Shown in pieces: positions 56,876 through 64,000 of a stretch of DNA of 64,000 nt (position 1 is the stretch's first letter; each line of letters starts with the position of its first letter). The position numbers were made by a program, and so were the translations under genes. Source of the DNA: CAIWHR01 sp963717695. GTDB taxonomy: Bacteria; Pseudomonadota; Gammaproteobacteria; Burkholderiales; Casimicrobiaceae. Location of the stretch: contig CAVQWR010000001.1 of the NCBI GenBank assembly GCA_963717695.1, forward strand, positions 675,405 to 739,404, written 5' to 3'. The notes below the pieces were generated by a model, which saw only the letters and a list, made by a program, of their open reading frames with translations, had not been told where the DNA came from and did no database searches.

Positions 56876-57480
56876 TGAAAACCACGATCGACCGCCTGCG
56901 TCTCGCCGCGCTCGAGGACATCCCGAATGTCGGTCCCGCGATCGCCGGCGATCTCCGCCGCCTCGGCATCCGCGCGCCGCGCGAGCTCGCCGGGCGCGAC
57001 CCCTATGCGCTTTATGAAGCGCTGAACCGCGCCACCGGCACGCGCCACGATCCCTGCCTCCTCGACACGTTCATCGCCGCGGTGCGGTTCATGGAAGGCG
57101 CGCCGGCGCGGCCGTGGTGGAAATACACGGCCGAGCGCAAGCGCACGCTGGCCGCACAGGCGATGCGCGCCCCGCCGTCTTCGCCGCCACCGCGCGGGAA
57201 AAAACCGCCGGCCAAAAGCACCGCCGGCGCCACGCTCGCGCCGCTGCGCAACCTCGGCCCGGTGTCGAAGCGGATGCTCGCCGCCGCCGGCATCACGTCG
57301 GTGCAGACCCTGCGCGAGCTGGGCGCGGTGGAAGCCTACCGGCGCGTGCGCTCGCGCGACCCGCGCGCCTCGCTCAACCTGCTGTGGGCGCTCGAAGGCG
57401 CAGTGAGCGGAAGACCCTGGCAGGACGTCGCGCGCCACGACCGCCTCAGCCTGCTGCTGCAGCTCGAAAACCGATCCTGA
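56875..57480 (+). CDS. Cdd1-like helix-hairpin-helix protein fused to TfoX C-terminal domain
   Basis: 201 residues. N-terminal Cdd1-type ('pathogenicity locus') domain, about 1-90: LEDIPNVGPAIAGDLRRLGI, helix-hairpin-helix. A basic Pro/Lys-rich linker (about 95-120) precedes a TfoX C-terminal-like domain (LRNLGPVSKRMLAAAGITSV to the end). Both halves are DNA-binding-like or competence-associated folds. The ATG overlaps the lexA stop, so LexA most likely controls it. No biochemical role known. Confidence 0.85.
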   Translation: MKTTIDRLRLAALEDIPNVGPAIAGDLRRLGIRAPRELAGRDPYALYEALNRATGTRHDPCLLDTFIAAVRFMEGAPARPWWKYTAERKRTLAAQAMRAPPSSPPPRGKKPPAKSTAGATLAPLRNLGPVSKRMLAAAGITSVQTLRELGAVEAYRRVRSRDPRASLNLLWALEGAVSGRPWQDVARHDRLSLLLQLENRS

Positions 57481-57653
57481 CTGGGTTTGTCGGGCGGCGC
57501 GCGTTGCGCAAAGCTGCGCGCTCCGCCCGACTTCTTTTGCCCGCCTCCGAGAATCCACCGGCGAGGATTCCATGACGCCACCCGGAGCTTCCGCCAGCGC
57601 CAGCGTGATTACCCCCGCGAGCGCACGCTCACCTCCACGCCACAGGAGTTGCG

Positions 57654-58152
57654 ATGACCGCAGCGAAACCCGTCCCCGCCCTCGACATCGAGGCGCACAC
57701 CGCCGTCCCCGGCACCGGTTATCCCGGAGCCCTTCTTCTCGCGGATGGGCGAAGGCGACTGGCGGCGCCTGGGCGATGCGTTCGGGCTGACGCAGTTCGG
57801 CGCCAACCTCGAGACGATGCTGCCCGGCGCGCAGTCGGCGCTGCGGCACTGGCACACGCTCGCCGACGAGTTCGTCTACGTGCTGGAAGGTGAGCTCGTG
57901 CTGCGCACCAACGCCGGCGAGGCCACGCTGACTGCCGGCATGTGCGTCGGCTTCAAGGCGGGCGTGCGCGACGCACATCATCTCGTCAACCGATCCGCCG
58001 CCACCGCGCGCTTCCTCGTGATCGGCACGCGCGTGCCCGGCGACAACGCGTTCTATCCCGACGACGACCTCATATGGATCGAGACCGAGGACGGGCACTA
58101 TCCGGCGCGGCGGGACGGCACCCCCTACCGGCTTCCGAAAAAGAAGGAGTGA
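57654..58152 (+). CDS. Cupin-domain protein (frame broken by one base in this arm)
   Basis: About 165 residues. Cupin motif 1 region RHWHTLADEFVYVLEGELVL and motif 2 DAHHLVNRSAATARFLVIG. The N-terminus (MTAAKPVPALDIEAHTAVPG) is in another frame because of an extra G near 57724-57728; the right-arm copy reads through GYPEPFFSRMGEGDWRRLG without a break. A small-molecule binding or isomerase role is possible. It is 3 bp before the GST gene. Confidence 0.82.
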
Positions 58153-58155
58153 CCG

Positions 58156-58794
58156 ATGTACACGCTCTACGGCAAGAAAGGCTCGGGCTCGGCGTCGGTG
58201 CAGGCGGCGCTCGAGATCATCGGCGCGCCCTATCACGTCGTCGAGACGGCCTCGTGGGACGTCAACGCGGCCTACGCCGACCTGCTCGAGGTGAATCCGC
58301 TGGGACAGATTCCCACGCTCGTGCTGCCCGACGGCAGCGCGCTCTCCGAAAGCGCGGCGATCCACATCCATCTCGACACCGTGCATCCCGCCGCCCGGCT
58401 GCTGCCGCAGGAGATCCCGGCGCGCGCGCAGGCGGTGCGCGGCCTCGTGTTCATCGCGGCGAACTGCTATGCGGCGATCAGCATCATCGATTTCCCGGAG
58501 CGCTGGTGCGCCGACGCCGACAGCGACGAGCCGGTCAAGGAGCGCATCCGCGCGGGCTCGCGCGCACGGCTGCACCGGCACTGGGAGATGTTCGCCGATC
58601 TCTTCCCGGCGCGGCCCTGGCTTTCCGGCAACGACATCGGCTCGCTCGATCTCTACGCCGCCGTCGTCTCGAAGTGGTCCGGCGCGCGCAAGCATCTCGA
58701 GGCGGCGCGCCCCGCCTTTTACCAGGCCTTGCTGCGCATCGACGCGCATCCGAAAGTCGCGCCGGTGTTCGCGCAGCACTGGCCCCCCGCCTGA
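58156..58794 (+). CDS. Glutathione S-transferase family protein
   Basis: 212 residues. Thioredoxin-like N-domain (MYTLYGKKGSGSASVQAALE; cis-Pro GQIPTLVLPDGSALSES) and an all-helical C-domain with WLSGNDIGSLDLYAAVV. Serine-rich first loop suggests a beta/zeta-like GST. It is likely in an operon with the cupin and VOC genes (stress or detoxification). Confidence 0.9.
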   Translation: MYTLYGKKGSGSASVQAALEIIGAPYHVVETASWDVNAAYADLLEVNPLGQIPTLVLPDGSALSESAAIHIHLDTVHPAARLLPQEIPARAQAVRGLVFIAANCYAAISIIDFPERWCADADSDEPVKERIRAGSRARLHRHWEMFADLFPARPWLSGNDIGSLDLYAAVVSKWSGARKHLEAARPAFYQALLRIDAHPKVAPVFAQHWPPA

Positions 58795-58843
58795 CGCGAA
58801 GCGAAGCGTCGTCTCTCAACGCTGCACCAGCCAGGAGAAAACC

Positions 58844-59007
58844 ATGGCCGTGAAACCCATTCCCGACGGTTACCATTCCGTCACGCCGTATCTCATCTTC
58901 GACGACGCCGCCGGCGCGCTCGAGTTCTACCGGAAGGCCTTCAATGCCGTCGAGCTCCTGCGCATGGCCGGGCCCGACGGCCGGATCGGCCACGCCGAGA
59001 TCAGCAA
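58844..59007 (+). CDS. VOC family protein (PhnB-like), truncated at the chimeric junction
   Basis: Only 54 residues are present (MAVKPIPDGYHSVTPYLIFD, then YRKAFNAVELLRMAGPDGR), typical of PhnB/YdcJ-like VOC proteins of about 130-150 residues. AGGAGA precedes ATG 58844. The frame ends at the adapter-like junction at 59008, so the break is not a natural stop. Confidence 0.85.
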
Positions 59008-59057
59008 GACCAACCTGGAACGAAGTACATGCACTGAGAACCAAACTACGTATTGCT
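59008..59057. other. Nanopore adapter remnant at the centre of the inverted repeat
   Basis: The 45-bp spacer between the arms is 59008-59052. GAACGAAGTACAT (59018-59030) is the exact reverse complement of the start of the common ONT ligation adapter, and TACGTATTGCT (59047-59057) is its exact end. AGCAA at 59003-59007 would be the end of the first adapter copy. So two adapters sit tail-to-head between template and complement. The adapter sequence is recalled, not looked up. Confidence 0.9.
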
Positions 59058-59216
59058 GATCTCGGCGTGGCCGATCCGGCCGTCGGGCCCGGCCATGCGC
59101 AGGAGCTCGACGGCATTGAAGGCCTTCCGGTAGAACTCGAGCGCGCCGGCGGCGTCGTCGAAGATGAGATACGGCGTGACGGAATGGTAACCGTCGGGAA
59201 TGGGTTTCACGGCCAT
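59053..59216 (-). pseudogene. Copy of truncated VOC gene (artefact)
   Basis: Mirror of 58844-59007, beginning at ATG 59216 and cut by the same adapter junction. Confidence 0.85.
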
Positions 59217-59265
59217 GGTTTTCTCCTGGCTGGTGCAGCGTTGAGAGACGACGCTTCGCTTCGCG

Positions 59266-59907
59266 TCAGGCGGGGGGCCAGTGCTGCGCGAACATCGGCG
59301 CGACTTTCGGATGCGCGTCGATGCGCAGCAAGGCCTGGTAAAAAGTGCGGGGCGCGCCGCCTCGAGATGCTTGCGCGCGCCGGACCACTTCGAGACGACG
59401 GCGGCGTAGAGGTCGAGCGAGCCGATGTCGTTGCCGGAAAGCCAGGGCCGCGCCGGGAAGAGATCGGCGAACATCTCCCAGTGCCGGTGCAGCCCGGTGC
59501 GCGAGCCCGCGCGGATGCGCTCCTTAACCGGCTCCGTCGCTGTCGGCGTCGGCGCACCAGCGCTCCGGGAAATCGATGATGCTGATCGCCGCATAGCAGT
59601 TCGCCGCGATGAACACGAGGCCGCGCACCGCCTGCGCGCGCGCCGGGATGTCCTGCGGCAGCAGCCGGGCCGCGGGATGCACGGTGTCGAGATGGATGTG
59701 GATCGCCGCGCTTTCGGAGAGCGCGCTGCCGTCGGGCAGCACGAGCGTGGGGATCTGTCCCAGTGGATTCACCTCGAGCAGGTCGGCGTAGGCCACGTTG
59801 ACGTCCCACGAGGCCGCCTCGACGACGTGATAGGGCGCGCCGATGATCTCGAGCGCCGCCTGCACCGACGCCGAGCCCGAGCCTTTCTTGCCGTAGAGCG
59901 TGTACAT
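59266..59907 (-). pseudogene. Copy of GST gene with indels (artefact)
   Basis: Mirror of 58156-58794. Frame lost around 59525 (SDGAG instead of SDEPVKERI) and again near 59340. Start at 59905-59907. Confidence 0.88.
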
Positions 59908-59910
59908 CGG

Positions 59911-60405
59911 TCACTCTCTTCTTCGGAAGCCGGTAGGGTGTGCCGTCCCGCCGCGCCGGATAGCGCCCGTCCTCGGTCTCGATCCATATGAGGTCGTCGT
60001 CGGGATAGAACGCGTTGTCGCCGGGCACGCGCGTGCCGATCACGAGGAAGCGCGCGGTGGCGGCGGATCGGTTGACGAGATGATGCGCGTCGCGCACGCC
60101 CGCCTTGAAGCCGATGCACATGCCGGCAGTCAGCGTGGTCTCGCCGGCGTCGGTGCGCAGCACGAGCCGCCTTCCAGCACGAAGACGAACTCGTCGGCGA
60201 GCGTGTGCCAGTGCCGCAGCGCCGACTGCGCGCCGGGGAGCATCGTCTCGAGGTTGGCGCCGAACTGCGTCAGCCCGAACGCATCGCCCAGGCGCCGCCA
60301 GTCGCCTTCGCCCATCCGCGAGAAGAAGGGCTCGGGATAACCGGTGCCGGGGACGGCGGTGTGCGCCTCGATGTCGAGGGCGGGGAGGGGTTTCGCTGCG
60401 GTCAT
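59911..60405 (-). pseudogene. Copy of cupin gene with indels (artefact)
   Basis: Mirror of 57654-58152. Its N-terminal half is intact where the left arm is broken, but the frame is lost at LEGGSCC near 60170. The two arms correct each other, as two reads of one locus would. Confidence 0.88.
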
Positions 60406-60574
60406 CGCAACTCCGGTGGCGTGGAGGGGAACGTGCGCACGCCGGGCGAATCATGTCGGTGTCGCTGGAGCTTCGGGTGGCGTCATGCGAATCCTCGCGG
60501 GATTTCCGAGGCGGGCAAAAAGAAGTCGGGCGGAGCGCGCAGCTTGGCGAACGCGCGCCGCCCGACAAGCCCAG

Positions 60575-61171
60575 TCAGGATCGGTTTTCGAGCTGCAGCA
60601 GCAGGCTTAGGCGGTCGTGGCGCGCGACGTCCTGCCAGGGTCTTCCGTCACTGCGCCTTCGAGCGCCCACAGCAGGTTGAGCGAGGCGCGCGGGTCGCGC
60701 GAGCGCACGCGCCGGTAGGCTTCCACCGCGCCCAGCTCGCGCAGGGTCTGTACCGACGTGATGCCGGCGGCGGCGAGCATCCGCTTCGACACCGGGCCGA
60801 GGTTGCGCAGCGGCGCGAGCGTGGCGCCGGCGGTGCTTTTGGCCGGCGGCTTTTTCCCGCGCGGCGGCGGCGAAGACGGCGGGGCGCAAATTGCCTGTGC
60901 GGCCAGCGTGCGCTTGCGCTCGGCCGTGTATTTCCACCACGGCCGCGCCGGCGCGCCTTCCATGAACCGCACCGCGGCGATGAACGTGTCGAGGAGGCAT
61001 GGATCGTGGCGCGTGCCGTGGCGCGGTTCAGCGCTTCGTAAAGTGCATAGGGGTCGCGCCCGGCGAGCTCGCGCGGCGCGCGGATGCCGAGGCGGCGGAG
61101 ATCGCCGGCGATCGGGGACCGACATTCGGAATGTCCTCGAGCGCGGCGAGACGCAGGCGGTCGATCTTCAT
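60575..61171 (-). pseudogene. Copy of Cdd1/TfoX-C gene with indels (artefact)
   Basis: Mirror of 56875-57480 with several frameshifts (for example near 60640, 61010 and 61120). Confidence 0.88.
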
Positions 61172-61175
61172 CGGC

Positions 61176-61866
61176 TCACCAGCCCTTTCCGCCGCGGATC
61201 AGCCCGACCGCGACGCCTTCGATGGCGAATGCCGTTCGCTGGGATCGACCTCGATCGGGCGAAGTCGGGATTCTCGGCGACGAGCGAGATCTCGCGGCCG
61301 CGCCGCTTCAGCCGCTGACGGTGACTTCGTCGCCGAGCCGCGCGACGACGACCTGGCCCGAGCGCGCGTCGCTCGTCCGGTGCACGGCGAGGAGGTCGCC
61401 GTCGGCGATGCCGGCGTCGCGCATCGACTGGCCGCGCACGCGCAGCAGATAGTCGGCGCGGGCGCGAAGAGGCCGGGGTCGACGCGGTAATGGGCCTCGA
61501 CGTTCTCGACGGCGAGGATGGGGCTGCCCGCCGCCACGCGCCCGACGAGAGGCAGCGAGCCCTGCACCGGCATGCCGGGAATGTCCTTGAGCCGCAGTCC
61601 GCGCGCCGCGCCCGGCGTCAGTTCCAGCGCGCCTTTTTCGCGAGCGCCTGCAGATGATCTTCCGCCGAGCTCGCCGTGGAGAAGCCGAGTCCCGTGGCGA
61701 TTTCCGCCCGCGTGGGCGGCATGCCGGTGGCCTCGATGTGGCCGCGGATCCAGTCGAGGATCTGCTGCTGCCGGGCCGTGAGGCGCGGCGGCGCTTCGGG
61801 AAGATCGGCCGGGAGCCGTGCAGGTGGGCGAAGGTCTGCGGGAACAGGCGGCAAGCGGGGCGACAT
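61176..61866 (-). pseudogene. Copy of lexA with indels (artefact)
   Basis: Mirror of 56177-56875. Broken near 61310, 61465, 61630 and 61810. The palindromic operator is preserved upstream. Confidence 0.88.
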
Positions 61867-62532
61867 GCGGGATACCGTATGGATATGCGGTACACGGATT
61901 ATAGACGGCGAGGCGGCCGCGTCAAGGGGAAAGGAGCGCGGCGCCGGTTAAATCATATGCTGCATTTTGACTGGGCGCCGCCGAACTTTGCAGCGCGGAA
62001 GCGCCGGCCGCATCCCTGCCTGAACACCTGCCGGAGGCCAGGCGCGGCGTGAGACCCTGGCCCACGCCGTCGCGGTTCAAACGAGAATTCCGATTTCGCC
62101 GGGCGGCACCGGACGCCGGCGGCGCCTGCACGCCATCGGCGCCTGCGCTGTCTTTCCCTGATGACTTGTGACGACGAAGCCCGCTGCAACGGACGTGAGG
62201 AAACCTGATGCGAACGATGGGCACGCCAGTCCTCGCGATCCGGCAAAAGACACGAAATGTTCGGTAACGACAGATTGCCCCAAGGCGTCGCACAATATGA
62301 GTGCGCCCAATCGAGAACAGGTCGATCGAAGCGACGGGTCGGCGCTGCCGCGATGCAGCCGAATCGCCGGGGCAGGCGTCGACAGGGCTGCGCGACAGAG
62401 CGTGGAATCGGGACCAATCCCACCTTGCATGTTCCTGGCAATCCAGGCGGTCCGGGTCCGGCCCGTCGCAACGGACGGGCGGGACCGGGAGCGCGCGGTG
62501 GCCGAGACGCGAAAGGCGCGCCGTGAAGGCCG

Positions 62533-63358
62533 ATGTCGTGGGGACCGTCTCCCGGTCCGGAAATGGTGCGGCGAACGTCCCCGGGAATCCTGTATTCAAC
62601 GTGCGCCGTGCGGTCCGCGTTTTCCGCCTGGTCGCCCTCCAGATTCCCGCCTTCCCTCGGCGTCGAGCCGAGCCTGGCGCCCTATTCGAGCGAATGCTCC
62701 AGCGCGCACGAGGTTGAAGCGCGGCCACGCGCTCTATCAGCTCGCGGCCGCTTCCACGCGCTCTACGCGTCCGCACCGGGACCTGCAAGCGCGTGATCCT
62801 CTTCGGGCTAGGGGCAGGACCGGATCGTCGGCGATCAGATCGCCGGCGAGATCGTCGGCATCGACGGCATCGCGACCGACGCCACGAGGGCGAGGCGACG
62901 GCGCTGGAGGAGATGGATGTTTGCCCGCCGCCATTCGATCAGCTCGATGAGATCGCGCGGGTCAGCGACGAGTTCCGCCGAAGTTCGTGAAGCTCTTGCG
63001 CGCGAGAATGCGCGGACGCGCTCGATGACGACGATGCTGGGGACGATGCGCGCCGAGCAGCGGCTTGCGGTGTTCCTGCTCGACTCGCGCAGCGGTATGG
63101 CGCGCGCGGATACTCGTCGCACGAATTCGTGCTGCGGATGACGCGCGCCGAGATCGGAAGCTACCTCGGATTGAAGCTCGAGACCACGAGCCGGCTCTTC
63201 TCGCGGTTCCAGCGCGCGGGGCTCGTCCATTCGTGCGGGCGGCGGCGAAGTTCTTCATCGCGCCTCTGGCCGAAATTATTCAGACCGGCGCCGCCGACCT
63301 GCATTTCGTCGCGGGGACGGATGCGCTTCCCGGCGGAGGCGCCCGCCGGCAGGTGGGA
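62533..63358 (+). pseudogene. Copy of Fnr-like regulator with indels (artefact)
   Basis: Mirror of 54656-55499. At the site of the left-arm frameshift this copy has the frame-keeping length (RAGLVHSCGR), but it is broken elsewhere and its stop codon is lost. Confidence 0.85.
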
Positions 63359-63549
63359 CGGCGTACCGTCTTGCGCGCCGCCAGCCCAGCATGTCGGAAT
63401 ACGTTCGCGATCCTTGCGATGGCAGGCGACGATGTCGCGCGAGTCCCGCCCGATCGATGATGGTGGTGTCGCCGCGGTGGCAGGCGATCAGCAGCAGGAG
63501 ACGCTAGACGGCGCCGCGCGAGGGGCGGCGGTTTACCAGGGCGCGCGGC

Positions 63550-64000
63550 CGAGCGGGCCGGGCATCGCAGGAGGCGCTCCGTCTTCCGCCGCACGACCCG
63601 ATAGCACTCGCAGACCCGTGCCTCGAGGCCCTCCCGGTCGATCACCTTGATGGCGGCCGCGCCGGTAGTCGACCAGGCCGGCCGCCTGCAGCTTGCCCGC
63701 CGCTTCGGTGACCCCTTCGCGGCGCACGCCCAGCATGTTCGAGATGAGCTCCTGCGTCATGAGAGAGCTCCATCGAAGGCAGCCGGTCCAGGCTCAGCAG
63801 CAGCCAGCGGCACAGCTGCTGGTCCAGCGTATGGTGCCGGTTGCACACCGCGGTCTGCGCCATCTGCGTGATCAGCGCCTGCGTGTAGCGCAACAGCAGA
63901 TGCGCAGCCGGGCCGACCGGCTCGAATTCCTTCCATCAGCACTTTGCCATTGAGCCGATAGCCGTCGCCCGCGCTCTGCACGACCGCGCGGCTCGGCGTC
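63550..64000 (-). pseudogene. Copy of Crp/Fnr regulator, partial (artefact)
   Basis: Mirror of 54008-54458, running off the window edge, with indels near 63640, 63765 and 63915. Confidence 0.85.

Larger units (their letters stand above)
54008..59007 (+). repeat. Left arm of a 5-kb inverted repeat
   Basis: Reverse complement of 59053-64000. The arms differ by many single-base indels and substitutions, mostly in G/C runs; the right arm is about 50 bp shorter. This arm has mostly intact genes and is the one to use. See the adapter junction for why the repeat is likely artificial. Confidence 0.95.
59053..64000 (-). repeat. Right arm of the inverted repeat (probable unsplit complement read)
   Basis: Inverted copy of 54008-59007 running to the window edge. 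It holds frequent 1-3-base indels that break nearly every gene. The error density is far above that in the rest of the window, as expected for a single unpolished read. Treat all genes here as duplicates of the left arm. Confidence 0.93.

Noticed and set aside
54008..64000. Palindrome as a telomere-like hairpin end, integron-like inverted duplication or mobile element
   Set aside because: No transposase, terminal motif or target duplication. The centre contains sequencing-adapter sequence and the right arm has read-like errors.

Overview
The window is high-GC proteobacterial DNA and looks betaproteobacterial (Burkholderiales-like), probably from an uncultured or metagenomic source. The evidence is the gene order (M50 protease-trpS, divergent YciO/CysB-like, rluC opposite rne), a CysB-like regulator, a phasin, a PEP-CTERM protein and a tungstate ABC operon. 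The consensus has several single-base indels in G/C-rich runs, and a sequencing-adapter remnant at 59008-59057 suggests a nanopore-based assembly.

Layout: 1-2032 holds trpS (cut by the left edge), a site-2-type protease and a YciO-family protein. 2141-4850 is an overlapping run of CysB-type regulator, Bcr/CflA drug transporter and DUF192 protein. 5062-5860 is a frameshifted LuxR-type regulator. 5958-11177 holds a HAD phosphatase and rluC, divergent from rne, whose tail carries an 18-bp minisatellite and which ends at a perfect terminator. 11255-20839 is mostly core metabolism and repair: a formyltransferase fused to two ACT domains, a low-molecular-weight phosphatase, a peptide-type binding protein, uvrB, an MsbA-like exporter, a MAPEG protein and a frameshifted aromatic/aspartate aminotransferase. 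tRNA-Gly and tRNA-Cys follow at 20903-21149.

21302-28532 is an accessory block all on the minus strand: an ECF-type sigma factor, a Ser/Thr kinase with a TPR-like tail, a di-haem oxidoreductase and a secreted propeller-like protein with a dockerin-like end. 29394-35955 looks like a transport and catabolism cluster: class III aminotransferase, BKACE (DUF849) enzyme, TAXI binding protein, fused TRAP permease and a cupredoxin. 36010-40897 is redox and stress related: a cNMP-domain/thioredoxin-reductase-like flavoprotein without the CxxC, an Asp-nucleophile hydrolase, a UBP-type zinc finger, OsmC and DUF2892. 41545-49414 holds a GT25 glycosyltransferase, a ketopantoate reductase, a gamma carbonic anhydrase, tRNA-Leu, PEP-CTERM and CHRD proteins, a phasin, an alcohol dehydrogenase, a HAD protein and a sulfotransferase. 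49434-53168 is a tungstate/molybdate module (tupBCA, a divergent ModE/PBP regulator and a molbindin). 53721-59007 holds two Crp/Fnr regulators, a LexA-Cdd1/TfoX-C operon with a clear promoter and palindrome, a cupin, a GST and a VOC protein cut short at 59007.

The most important structural observation is that 54008-59007 is repeated inverted at 59053-64000, with many small errors. The 45-bp centre contains fragments matching both ends of an Oxford Nanopore ligation adapter. The right arm is therefore best read as the complement strand of the same molecule, fused by a failure to split the read. Genes in 59053-64000 should not be counted as real duplicates.
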